A stretch of 64,000 bases of DNA, from assembly GCA_001642945.1 (NCBI GenBank), contig LGRT01000014.1, forward strand, positions 124,001 through 188,000, given 5' to 3'. The notes beneath the pieces were generated by a model. It saw only the letters and a program-made list of their open reading frames with translations. It was not told the DNA's origin and searched no databases. Shown one piece after another: positions 19,714 through 28,150 of this stretch; position 1 is the first letter of the stretch, and every line of letters starts with the position of its first letter. The DNA comes from Rhodobacteraceae bacterium SB2. Lineage in GTDB: Bacteria > Pseudomonadota > Alphaproteobacteria > Rhodobacterales > Rhodobacteraceae. Position numbers and translations under genes: made by a program.

Positions 19714-19783
19714 TGATTGAATTACACTATTTTTCAAATATAATATAAATAATAGATAAAATATTAGAAGATTATTGCAAGAT

Positions 19784-20242
19784 ATGCAGATTGACTCAAC
19801 GGATCGTCGAATCTTGGTTATCCTGCAGCGGCAGGGGCGAATGTCAAATGCGGATGTGGCTGAACGGGTAAACCTGTCTGCCTCAGCCTGTCATCGGCGG
19901 ATCCAGCGGCTGGAGGCAGAGGGCTATATAAAAGATTATGTGGCCTTGCTGGATCCGCGCAAATTGCAAAAGCCGACCACGGTTTTTGTGGAAATCACCT
20001 TATCGGGTCAAGCGGATGAAATTTTGGACAGCTTTGAAAAAGCCGTTGCGCGGGTGCCCGATGTTTTAGAGTGCCATCTGATGGCGGGCAGCGCTGATTA
20101 TTTGCTGAAAGTGGTGGCTGATAGCACAGAGGATTATGCCCGCATCCATCGTCAATCTTTGGCCCGGCTGCCCGGCGTGGCGCAGATGCAATCGTTATTT
20201 GCGCTGCGCACTGTTTTTAAAACCACGGCCTTGCCTTTGTAA
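19784..20242 (+). CDS. Lrp/AsnC-family transcriptional regulator, probable AldR
   Basis: 152 residues: an N-terminal winged helix-turn-helix (STDRRILVILQRQGRMSNAD, then VNLSASACHRRIQRLEAEGYI) and a C-terminal RAM ligand domain (DVLECHLMAGSADYLLKVVA). The ATG at 19784 gives the family-typical start; TTG 19775 with GAAG upstream is an alternative. It is divergent from ald, so alanine-responsive activation of ald and autoregulation are expected (inference from family behaviour). Confidence 0.88.
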   Translation: MQIDSTDRRILVILQRQGRMSNADVAERVNLSASACHRRIQRLEAEGYIKDYVALLDPRKLQKPTTVFVEITLSGQADEILDSFEKAVARVPDVLECHLMAGSADYLLKVVADSTEDYARIHRQSLARLPGVAQMQSLFALRTVFKTTALPL

Positions 20243-20323
20243 ATTTGCGCATGCTGACCGCGCGGGTTTATGGAATATTTGTGCATCGAGAGATGAAAAA
20301 TATCTGCTAGATTTCTTTCAGCT

Positions 20324-21742
20324 TCAGCACTCATCAAGCGCTTCGATTTTTGAAATCATGCAGGCATCCGACGAGCCTATTTTGCTTGGCCCTGCTGCGA
20401 AAATCGCCAATTCACTTTTGGGTGGAAATATTGTTTTCATTCTTGATTTCAAATCTTGCGTATGTAGTTTTTTCAATTCGTTATGTAGCTTTGGAGCGAT
20501 TTTTGGATCGCGTTTATCGAGGGCCAATTACAAAATCGTTCGGACGGCAATATTTACATAGCCAACATTTTTCTGCGTTTGATTAACCATGCCATTTTGC
20601 AGATCTGCCAAGGTTTCAAAATTGGAATCTAAGCGATATTCTTCATATATTTCGAGGATATCTGCCGCCACGTCTGTGGCTTGCTCTGCGGCAACGGTTA
20701 TAAACAGGCGCCTATTTTTGCGATTATAGTCGAAAAATCCAGCCTGAAAGCTGTAACTCGCGCGCTGTTCGGTGCGCAGAGCAGAAGATAAAGGGCCTGA
20801 CCCGCTTTGCGAAAAATGCGATAAGGCTAAGCGGTTGGTTAAGTCATTGCCCTGAGAGGTGGGAGGTAGGCGGCCTAATATCCCGATTGTTGTTTTCTCA
20901 GCCTCTGGTACATGCAGAAAAACGGTTTGCGGTTTTATCGTTACGTTTACGTCATGCGGCGGAGATACGCGCCCTTTTGGCAGATCAAAAAGCAAGGTAT
21001 CCACTGAGCTGCCGGCATCTTGCCGGGAAATGGCGCCAGTGACCACGATTGTTAAGCCTGATTGCGTAAAGGTTTGCTTATGCCATTGGCGTAACATACC
21101 CACAGATACCTCATCAATCACCCTAAGATCGGGCAACGTCAGAAAATGGTATAGAGGGTTATCGTCCAAATTCGCTTTTCGAGCTAAATTCCACATTTTT
21201 GTTTCTGTTTTTAAATCCGCAAACCGTATGTTTTGGCGTATTGAACCCTTAATTCTGTGAACCCAACGTGGATCAAATTTCGGGCGGCGCAATGTATCAG
21301 AAGCAAGTTTAATGACGTCTTCGCGGTATTCTTTCGGAAAGTTGATTTCGCCATACACGTAGTCTGCAGTGGGAATAAACGATCCGCCTGAATTTCTGTC
21401 TGATAGAAATTCATTCAATTCCTTTGGAGAAATATCTTCCGTTCCTCCACTTAAAAGGGTTTCTGTGCCAATATATGGAACGGCCGGATTGCGCGATGCC
21501 TCATAGGCCCAGTTGGAAGGCCAAGCAATCGTGATCGTTATATCCGTTACACCGGGTTCATAGATCGGCATAAAATGAAATGTATGCCCCCGCGGGGTCG
21601 TGGCCAAAATAACGCTGCGGTTTTCTTCTGGTAACATTTTGAATTCTGCTGGACGTGGTTCGTCATTGGCATCTGCATTTAGATCATCCTCTTGGCAGCT
21701 CAAAAGCATGCTTGTCGCAAAAATTAGAAAATATCTTATCAC
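20324..21742 (-). pseudogene. M16-family peptidase-like lipoprotein, interrupted by in-frame TAA
   Basis: Reads from 21742 as an M16 (insulinase/pitrilysin-fold) protein of the non-catalytic type: no HxxEH motif, N-terminal lipoprotein signal (MIRYFLIFATSMLLSC), and peptidase-like segments such as GTETLLSGGTEDIS and SGSGPLSSALRTEQRASYS. Translation stops at TAA 20528-20530 after AVRTIL. The same frame continues without another stop to 20324 (LALDKRDPK..., then LHTQDLKSRMKTIFPPKSEL and AIFAAGPS), which looks like the normal end of an M16 domain. Intact it would be about 472 residues. It lies 15 nt after the second M16 gene, which is also broken. The region looks more AT-rich than its neighbours. 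A base-call error or stop-codon readthrough are alternatives. Confidence 0.78.
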
Positions 21743-21757
21743 TTGGACTTTCCTTTT

Positions 21758-23100
21758 TCATAATTCATTTGCCCGGTAGATAACTGTGCGTCCGGATTGG
21801 CCGAGGGCGGTTAACAAATCGTTGATCTTTTGCGCGGTGACGCTTCGCAGAGCCCGCCGTTCAGCTGTGAGCCCGTAATAAGGCTGACGGTTGGACACCC
21901 GATCAATAAGAAGGTTTTTTCTGTAATTTTTGCGTTTTAAAACGTCATTAAGGTGACCCTGAAATCGCTTTTTGATCTGTTTGATTGTTTTTTCGGGGAT
22001 ACCTTGTTGGACGATTTCGTTGAAAACCTTGGTAAATTCGGTTTCGAGTTTGCTTAAAGAAACATTCCAATCGGGTTCTGCTGTGAATTCAATTAGCAGA
22101 TGCTTTGACCCTATGGCGCGCAAATCAAACCAGAAGCTGCGCGCGAAAAAATCATCAAACCGTAAAGGGCCGGCTATCCCGCCGGGTAAAGATGAGCCGA
22201 GCGCTGCGCGTAAAACTCGAACTGTTTGATCGCAAAAGGCCGCATCTGAGCAGGGGGGCGTTTAATTAGCTTTCGATAGAATAAAGTCGGGCTGCCAAGC
22301 CTTGCAACTTGTATATCTGCCGCGACACGTTTGTTTCCGACCTCAGGAGTGGGCAGAGGTGTCGGCGCAATGGGAGCGGCAGGTTTTGGAAAATTTAAGT
22401 TTCTTAATGCTTTTTGTAAGGTGGTCTTTGAAATATTCCCGGTAACGATTAAAACGGCATTGCCCAATTCATGGCTTTTACGGTGTAATTTTTTAGCGTT
22501 GATTAAGCTGAAATCTTCTATTTCAGTCGGCGATTCAAGCACCGATCTGGCCCATGGTGAGCTTGGGTAAATTGCTTTATTTATATTCTGTTCAATTTCG
22601 AAATAAGGGTTTACTGCGACACTCGCCTCATATTCGCGCAGGATGATATCCCGCTCTTCCAACATAAAGCGTTCAGCCAAGGTGAAGGGTGTGCTAACCT
22701 CGATCAGGCGTTGCAGCTCTTTGGTTAACCACGTCTCTGAACTATGCGTGACATAGGCTGTGCTGGTTAAATTGGTCCATGCATTAGAATGGCGAAGGGC
22801 CTCAAAATCTGTGCTTTGCGTCACGTTGAGCCAAGCCAAATGTTCGACATAATGCGCAAGCCCTTCAGCGTAGGGGTTGTCTAATTCACCGTTTTGGAAA
22901 ATCAATCTGGCCTCAAAAGACCGCGCGTCGCGATCGGTGATGAGATAGATATGTTGAAAATTCGGATGCTGTATCGTGGAAACGAGATCCGCGGCGCTTT
23001 CCGACACGGCTTGGGTTGAAACCGCGAGTGCCACGGACATTATCGCGGATTTTAGAAACTTAAAACAATAGACTGCAAAACCCAAAGGGCAAACCGACAC
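21758..23100 (-). pseudogene. M16-family zinc peptidase, frameshifted
   Basis: The first part (23100 to 22174) carries a signal-like N-terminus and the zinc-binding HxxEH motif as GLAHYVEHLAW, with the downstream acidic ligand region ERDIILREYE. This frame closes at TAG 22174 with the off-family tail QFEFYAQRSAHLYPAG. The other frame is open upstream of it and reads VRVLRAALGSSLPGGIAGPL, then FWFDLRAIGSKHLLIEF, to the stop at 21758, the expected continuation. The frames would join if the six-C tract (22253-22258, minus strand) had one more C. With the interrupted partner gene this forms a two-gene M16 unit, normally a periplasmic catalytic/non-catalytic pair. The GTG start at 23100 is uncertain; ATG 23041 is an alternative. 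Confidence 0.78.
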
Positions 23101-23107
23101 CCGTAAA

Positions 23108-23122
23108 ACACTTTTAAAGTGT
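23108..23122. repeat. Perfect palindrome before the M16 genes
   Basis: ACACTTT-T-AAAGTGT, 7-bp arms around one base, ending 8 bp from the annotated start of the frameshifted M16 gene. It occupies the place where a ribosome site would be, so it may be an operator, or the true start may lie further in. The remaining spacer to ppk2 (to 23357) shows nothing else I can name. Confidence 0.45.
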
Positions 23123-23357
23123 ATTTATTTTCTAAATATCGCGCAAGCTAAAGCTAGCCCGTTGCACATTAACCGAGGGGTTTCTGTGGGTGGCCCTGTT
23201 TGGCGTATTTGGGCTGTATTGCAGACTGTCAACGCTTTGACGATTGCAGGAGCGCAAGAATAACCGCGCCAAGCGCGCTTGTCGTGCCAAGAATTGTAAC
23301 CTCAGTGACATCTGCCATTGCAGCGTTTATTATGGTTCGCATTACAAAGGAATAAGA

Positions 23358-24272
23358 ATGAACGAAACCTCCTCAACCCCGCGCGATTGGCTGGAAGCCG
23401 AATTGGAAGATACGCTGGATGAGCTCTATGAAAATGAGTTCAGCGAACCGATGCTGACCGAAGAGATCCGCAAGATTTACAAGGATAAGCATCCGGATAT
23501 GCTGGATCGGCGGGTCTATTATCGCAACCTGTTGCGCTTGCAGATGGAGCTGATCAAGTTGCAGCATTGGGTTGAAGCCACAGGTGCCAAAATCCTAATC
23601 ATCTGCGAGGGGCGCGACAGCGCCGGCAAGGGCGGTGTGATAAAGCGCATTACGCAACGCTTGAATCCACGGGTTGCCCGGGTTGTGGCGTTGCCAAAAC
23701 CCTCAGAGCGCGAGCAGACGCAATGGTATTTTCAGCGTTACGTCCCGCATTTGCCAGCGGGTGGAGAAATTGTTTTGTTCGATCGCTCCTGGTATAATCG
23801 CGCCGGTGTTGAGCGGGTGATGGGTTTTGCTGAAGAAGATCAGGTCGAACAGTTTTTTCGCGATGTACCTGAATTTGAACGCATGTTGGTGCGTTCGGGT
23901 ATTCTTGTTTTGAAATATTGGTTTTCTATTTCAGATGAAGAGCAGCAGATGCGGTTTTTGATGCGCATCCATGATCCGATGAAACAATGGAAGCTTTCGC
24001 CGATTGATTTGGAAAGCCGCATTCGTTGGGAGCAATATACAACAGCCAAAGAAGATATGTTTGCCCGTACCAATATTCCAGAGGCGCCTTGGTATATCGT
24101 GGAAGGCAACGATAAAAAGCGTGAACGGCTGAATTGTATCGAACATATTCTGGGCAAGATTCCCTATCAGGATATGCCGTCTGAAAAGATTACTTTGCCA
24201 GAACGGGTGTTTAACCCTGATTATGAACGCCGCGTGCTGCCCGATAAATTATACGTGCCAAAGATTTACTGA
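23358..24272 (+). CDS. ppk2: Polyphosphate kinase 2
   Basis: Transfers phosphate between polyphosphate and nucleoside di- or monophosphates in the cytoplasm. 304 residues with the family Walker A ICEGRDSAGKGGVIKRI (~residues 80-96), Walker B VLFDRSWYNRAGVERVMGF and lid region WEQYTTAKEDMF. The start ATG 23358 follows AAAGGAATAAGA; earlier in-frame codons from 23244 lack family features. The length and motifs fit the one-domain PPK2 class I type. It is convergent with the dehydratase gene, 6 nt apart. Confidence 0.93.
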   Translation: MNETSSTPRDWLEAELEDTLDELYENEFSEPMLTEEIRKIYKDKHPDMLDRRVYYRNLLRLQMELIKLQHWVEATGAKILIICEGRDSAGKGGVIKRITQRLNPRVARVVALPKPSEREQTQWYFQRYVPHLPAGGEIVLFDRSWYNRAGVERVMGFAEEDQVEQFFRDVPEFERMLVRSGILVLKYWFSISDEEQQMRFLMRIHDPMKQWKLSPIDLESRIRWEQYTTAKEDMFARTNIPEAPWYIVEGNDKKRERLNCIEHILGKIPYQDMPSEKITLPERVFNPDYERRVLPDKLYVPKIY

Positions 24273-24278
24273 GCGGCG

Positions 24279-25199
24279 TTATGCAAGCGGGTCTGAGGCA
24301 ATATTGCCCCCGCAGACCAAAACTGCCAAGCGCTCGTCTGGCTCAGGTGTATAGGCGCCACTGAGCACAGCCGCCAGAGCGGCCGCGCCTGCGGGTTCAA
24401 CCACCTGCTTAAGATCTTGCCAAAGCCTGCGCTGGGCCTGCGTGATGGCAGCGTCAGAAACAAGCACCGACTCTATGCCGGTAGATTGCGCCAGATCAAA
24501 GCAGATAGTCCCAATTTTTTGCGCGCCCAAAGCATTTGCCGCAACGCCCGAGACCTCAACATTCACGGGGGCGCTTGCGCTCAGTGCCGCGTGTAGCGTG
24601 GCGCAGCGTTCTGGTTCAACGGCAACAATTTTGCACCGCCCCTGAAACCATCCCAAAGCGCCGGCGATAAGCCCGCCGCCGCCCACCGCGATAAGCACCG
24701 TATCTGCATTTAGCCCCTGCTGTTCCCATTCAACGAAACAGCTGCCTTGGCCTGCAACCGTGGCCTCAGCATCATAGGCGTGAATTTGCATCGCGCCGGT
24801 TTTTTCTTCCCAGGCTTTGGCTTGTTCTAAGGCGTTTGAATAGGCCCCTGGCACCACCTGAAGATCGGCGCCGCAGGCGCGGATAAGGGAAATCTTTGCT
24901 GGGCCGGCAATTTCCGGCACATACACGCGGGCGGGAAAGCCCAGCCTTTGCGCCGCGTAAGCCACGGCGGCGCCATGGTTGCCCCCCGAGGCTGCCACCA
25001 ACCCAGCCGCGGGCGGTTCTGTGCCAAGCAAAGTGTTAAAGGCACCGCGGGTTTTGAAGCTGCCAGCGTGTTGCAATTGCTCTAATTTAAGCGTCACAGG
25101 CTGCGTTACGGTGCGGGTTTCAAATGTCACAACTGGCGTTTGTCGAATATAGGGCGTCACGCGGGCGCTCGCGGTCTTTATAAGATTGGGCCAATCCAT
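24279..25199 (-). CDS. Threonine/serine dehydratase-like PLP enzyme
   Basis: Fold-type II PLP enzyme, 306 residues, related to catabolic threonine/serine ammonia-lyases, which deaminate L-threonine or L-serine to 2-oxo acids. The PLP lysine sits in GSFKTRGAFN (residues ~46-55), the asparagine loop reads ASGGNHGAAVAYAA, and the phosphate-binding glycine cluster is AVGGGGLIAG. It lacks the C-terminal ACT domains of biosynthetic IlvA. It stands alone. Substrate could also be a hydroxyaspartate-type compound, as in related racemase/dehydratase enzymes. Confidence 0.82.
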   Translation of the reverse strand: MDWPNLIKTASARVTPYIRQTPVVTFETRTVTQPVTLKLEQLQHAGSFKTRGAFNTLLGTEPPAAGLVAASGGNHGAAVAYAAQRLGFPARVYVPEIAGPAKISLIRACGADLQVVPGAYSNALEQAKAWEEKTGAMQIHAYDAEATVAGQGSCFVEWEQQGLNADTVLIAVGGGGLIAGALGWFQGRCKIVAVEPERCATLHAALSASAPVNVEVSGVAANALGAQKIGTICFDLAQSTGIESVLVSDAAITQAQRRLWQDLKQVVEPAGAAALAAVLSGAYTPEPDERLAVLVCGGNIASDPLA

Positions 25200-25340
25200 T
25201 ATGAAATCCTTGATTGTCTAATTTGGGCAAATCTACTCAAAGCTGAGGCGTGCCACAAGTCCGGGGTCACAAGCTTGGAGCGGGGGCGCGGGCTTTTTCA
25301 TCCCGCTTTATAGATCTGCGGTGCCATTTGCGTCACCGGT

Positions 25341-25375
25341 AAAATAAAAACCCCCACGACGTTAATCATGGGGGT
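25341..25375 (-). terminator. Intrinsic terminator of rpsU
   Basis: On the minus strand ACCCCCA (from 25375) and TGGGGGT (to 25350) pair over 7 bp around a 12-nt loop, followed by TTTTATTTT. It lies 30 nt after the rpsU stop. The rest of 25200-25340 shows nothing clear. Confidence 0.88.
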
Positions 25376-25404
25376 CAAACGACTTTGCCCAAAGGCGTGG
25401 GCTT

Positions 25405-25611
25405 TTACATCATATTTTCGCGTTCGGCCTTTTTACGGGCCAGTTTGCGGGCACGACGGATCGCCTCCGCTTTCTCGCGCGCCTGTTTCTCCGACGGTTT
25501 TTCGAAATGTTGCTTCAGCTTCATTTCTCGAATAACGCCCTCGCGTTGCAGCTTCTTTTTCAGAACCCGTAGCGCCTGATCAACATTGTTTTCGCGAACA
25601 CTTACCTGCAT
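25405..25611 (-). CDS. rpsU: 30S ribosomal protein S21
   Basis: 68 residues, very basic, opening [20 protein letters not shown] with [15 protein letters not shown] in the middle, the S21 signature. It is involved in initiation on the 30S subunit. The start is preceded by AAAGGTGGTGAC. It has its own terminator and is divergent from the COQ9 gene, a neighbourhood common in Rhodobacteraceae. Confidence 0.96.
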   Translation of the reverse strand: MQVSVRENNVDQALRVLKKKLQREGVIREMKLKQHFEKPSEKQAREKAEAIRRARKLARKKAERENMM

Positions 25612-25724
25612 GTGGTTGTCACCACCTTTCTAGATTAAAGTTGCATAAAGTCGCAGGAGCTGGTCCTCTAGCAAGGCGCGGCTATTTTGTCTAGAGTTGG
25701 CATTTAGAGAAGGTTGTGAAGAGT

Positions 25725-26420
25725 ATGAATGATCCCCAACATGACGCAACACAAGCGTTGCTCGCGGCCATATTGATGCATGTGCCCTTTGACGGTTGGT
25801 CTGAAACCAGCTTCCGGGCGGCTTGTGCTGATGCGCAGATATCCGAGCCAGCGGCGCGTTTGCATTTTCCACGTGGGGCCTTGGATCTGGCGGTTGCCTT
25901 TCACCGCGCAGGCGATCAGGCAATGCTAGAGGCGATGCAGGCTGCGGATTTGTCAGAATTGAAAATTCGCGAGAAAATCATCTTTGCAGTGCGAACTCGA
26001 TTACAGGCGGTGGCGGATAAAGAAGCGGTTAGACGGGGGTCAACCTTATTTGCTTTGCCGCAAAACACGCTTGAAGGCGCCAAATTAATCTGGGGCACAA
26101 GCGATGCCATATGGCAGGCGATTGGGGATAGCTCGCGCGATCTCAATTGGTATAGTAAACGCACAACGTTAAGCGCGGTTTATACATCCTGCGTTTTATA
26201 TTGGTTGGGCGATGACAGCGTCAATTATCAAGCAACATGGGATTTTTTAGAGCGGCGTATCGCCAATGTCATGCAGTTTGAAAGCTTCAAACATAAGGTG
26301 CGGGAAAACCCTGTATTCAGCCGTTTAAGCGCCGGCCCAAGCAAGATTTTCAGCAAAATCAAAGCGCCCTCTCCTTCTGAAGTGAGCTCTTTGCCCGGTC
26401 AATGGCGTGGTCGATCATGA
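25725..26420 (+). CDS. COQ9 family protein (ubiquinone biosynthesis)
   Basis: 231 residues with a TetR-like helical N-terminus and the COQ9 C-terminal domain: LHFPRGALDLAVAFHRAGDQ and WYSKRTTLSAVYTSCVLYWL followed by TWDFLERRIANVM, the lipid-binding terminal helices. In mitochondria COQ9 presents lipid intermediates to the hydroxylase COQ7; the bacterial role is assumed similar. ATG 25725 is taken, with GTG 25716 as alternative. Its TGA overlaps the next ATG (ATGA), so it is coupled to the quinone oxidoreductase, which suits a quinone-related role. Confidence 0.87.
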   Translation: MNDPQHDATQALLAAILMHVPFDGWSETSFRAACADAQISEPAARLHFPRGALDLAVAFHRAGDQAMLEAMQAADLSELKIREKIIFAVRTRLQAVADKEAVRRGSTLFALPQNTLEGAKLIWGTSDAIWQAIGDSSRDLNWYSKRTTLSAVYTSCVLYWLGDDSVNYQATWDFLERRIANVMQFESFKHKVRENPVFSRLSAGPSKIFSKIKAPSPSEVSSLPGQWRGRS

Positions 26421-27430
26421 GCGCGGTTCAGGAGCCGGAATTCGCTGCCCTTTCAAGAATGCGCGCCGTTGAGATTGAGAAACCGGGCGGTCCGTCTATG
26501 CTGCGGCTCTGCACCCGCCCTGTGCCGCAACCAAATTATGGCGATGTGGTGATCAAATTGGCCTATGCCGGGGTCAATCGCCCTGATGCTTTACAGCGCG
26601 CGGGCCTCTATGATCCACCGGCCGGGGCCAGCGATTTGCCGGGGTTGGAAGCCTCGGGCACGATCTGCGCATTAGGGGCTGGCGTGCATAATCTGCAGCT
26701 GGGTGATCAGGTATGCGCCTTACTGCCAGGTGGGGGCTATTCAGAATATGCGGTCACCCCTGCTGCGCATTGCTTGCCGGTCCCGAATGGTATGGATTTA
26801 AAGCAGGCGGCCTGCTTGCCTGAAACCTTTTTCACCGTGTGGTCAAATGTATTTATGCGCGGGGGATTGCAGGCCGGTGAGCGGTTTTTGGTGCATGGAG
26901 GATCATCCGGTATTGGCACCACGGCGATTCAATTGGCCCATGCATTTGGAGCGCGGGTTTTCACGACGGCTGGCAGCGCTGCAAAATGTCAGGCCTGTTT
27001 GGATCTTGGGGCTGAGCAAGCGGTGAATTACCGCGAGGCGGATTTTGTGGTGGCGCTGCGTGCACAGGGCGGCGCCCATCTGATTTTGGATATGGTTGGA
27101 GGCGATTATATCCCGCGCAATCTCAACGCTTTGGCCGATGATGGGCGGTTGGTACAAATCGCGTTCTTGGCAGGTCCCAAACTAGAGTTGAATTTTGTGC
27201 AGATGATGACGCGGCGCTTAACCTTAACCGGCAGCACGCTGCGCCCGCAGTCTGATTTGGCAAAAGCGCGGATTGCCCAAAGCTTGTTGCAAAACGTATG
27301 GCCGCTTCTGGAAGAGGGGCGGATTGCACCGGTGATGGATAGCAGTTTTGCTTTGGAAGAGGCTGCAGCCGCGCATGAGCGGATGGAAAGCAGCGCCCAT
27401 ATCGGTAAGATTGTGCTTCAGGTTTCATAA
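26417..27430 (+). CDS. NAD(P)H:quinone oxidoreductase, PIG3/Qor type
   Basis: Medium-chain dehydrogenase/reductase without catalytic zinc, 337 residues. It has the GroES-like N-terminal domain (YAGVNRPDALQRAGLYDPP, PGLEASGTI) and the NADPH site VHGGSSGIGTTAIQLAHAFGA. The end FALEEAAAAHERMESSAHIG is typical of the PIG3 branch, which reduces quinones. The start at 26417 overlaps the COQ9 stop; ATG 26459 (MRAVEIEKPGG) would match many homologues and cannot be excluded. Confidence 0.87.
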   Translation: MSAVQEPEFAALSRMRAVEIEKPGGPSMLRLCTRPVPQPNYGDVVIKLAYAGVNRPDALQRAGLYDPPAGASDLPGLEASGTICALGAGVHNLQLGDQVCALLPGGGYSEYAVTPAAHCLPVPNGMDLKQAACLPETFFTVWSNVFMRGGLQAGERFLVHGGSSGIGTTAIQLAHAFGARVFTTAGSAAKCQACLDLGAEQAVNYREADFVVALRAQGGAHLILDMVGGDYIPRNLNALADDGRLVQIAFLAGPKLELNFVQMMTRRLTLTGSTLRPQSDLAKARIAQSLLQNVWPLLEEGRIAPVMDSSFALEEAAAAHERMESSAHIGKIVLQVS

Positions 27431-27460
27431 AGCTACAGCTTGCGTTGAGCAGGCTCAACC

Positions 27461-27494
27461 AGCCCGTGCACGCCTATTTTGCGTGGGGCTTTTT
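27461..27494 (+). terminator. Terminator-like hairpin after the quinone oxidoreductase gene
   Basis: AGCCC-GTG-CACGC, loop CTATTTT, GCGTG-GGGCT, then TTTTA. Ten base pairs with a 3-nt bulge and a T tract, 30 nt after the stop. A smaller perfect hairpin (GTTGAGC/GCTCAAC) sits just before it at 27444-27459. Confidence 0.65.
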
Positions 27495-27591
27495 AAGAGC
27501 AGAAGACATGTGGGTTGGGCTGTGTTATCCTAGGTGTTGCCGCAGCATGCAAGAGGGCGGTTTGCGAGATATAGCGACAGGCCATGGCGGT

Positions 27592-27619
27592 TTGAGGGTG
27601 GCCGGTCGCACATTATAAT
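27592..27619 (+). promoter_or_regulatory. Candidate sigma-70 promoter
   Basis: TTGAGG, 16-bp spacer, TATAAT (perfect -10 hexamer at 27614-27619), in the 359-nt gap 27431-27789. It would give the downstream small membrane protein gene a leader of about 165 nt. Confidence 0.5.
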
Positions 27620-27675
27620 CGGGTCTCTGCATATGAGTTAAGCAATAGGGTGCGGTCAAAGAACATGCATTAAAG

Positions 27676-27702
27676 TGTGCCCCAACCTTTAAAACTGGAC
27701 AC
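27676..27702. repeat. Solitary IS-end-like sequence (IS3 type)
   Basis: A 27-bp stretch beginning TGTGCCCCAACC and ending AACTGGACAC resembles the terminal inverted repeats of IS3-family elements (TG...CCCC...TGGACAC pattern). No transposase or matching second end is present nearby, so at most it is a relic. Confidence 0.35.
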
Positions 27703-27789
27703 GGTCATCATTGACGCCGCTAGGCGCTTTTATTTACGAAATCTTGGCCTTGCCTATAAAGGCCGGCAGCAAAGAAGAAGGAGTTGCTT

Positions 27790-28053
27790 ATGCAACATGT
27801 GCGTCGCGGGGCGTTTGAAGTGTCAGAAACGGCCGAACAAAGGTTGAAAAATATTGCCCTGGTGTTTGGTCTGTTAAGCGTCGCAGCGGTGGTTTTTGAT
27901 TTTTACCCCTATACGATGTTCTTTTCACTGCCCTTTTGTGCGATTTGGATTTATTGCGCGTGGCTGCGTAGCGAACCGCAGTTAAAATGGATCAATATTG
28001 TATTTTTTTGCCTCTATGTGTTCGGTATTTCCCGGTATTTTTGGCTGGTGTGA
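27790..28053 (+). CDS. Small hypothetical membrane protein
   Basis: 87 residues with an excellent AAGGAG site 6 nt before ATG 27790. A hydrophilic N-terminus (~22 residues) is followed by three hydrophobic stretches: NIALVFGLLSVAAVVFDF, YTMFFSLPFCAIWIYCAWL and WINIVFFCLYVFGISRYFWL. It has an aromatic-rich C-terminus. I do not recognise a family. The next gene, on the other strand, is also a small membrane protein, so the two may act together, though nothing proves it. Confidence 0.75.
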   Translation: MQHVRRGAFEVSETAEQRLKNIALVFGLLSVAAVVFDFYPYTMFFSLPFCAIWIYCAWLRSEPQLKWINIVFFCLYVFGISRYFWLV

Positions 28054-28056
28054 TTT

Positions 28057-28073
28057 AGCCGTGCTCGGCTTTT
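28057..28073 (+). terminator. Short terminator-like hairpin
   Basis: AGCCG, loop TGCT, CGGCT, then TTT, directly after the small membrane protein gene. Only 5 bp, so weak. Confidence 0.4.
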
Positions 28074-28150
28074 AAAGCGCGTAATATTATAGGGTTAAAT
28101 TTGTAAGAGGCGCAAAGGGAGAGCACAGAAATTCAAAAAAAACTGACGGT

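Noticed and set aside
22234-22237. Ribosomal -1 slippage at a TTTT run in the M16 gene as a deliberate frameshift
   Set aside because: No X-XXY-YYZ heptamer and no clear downstream structure; the nearby six-C tract and the broken partner gene make mutation the simpler reading.
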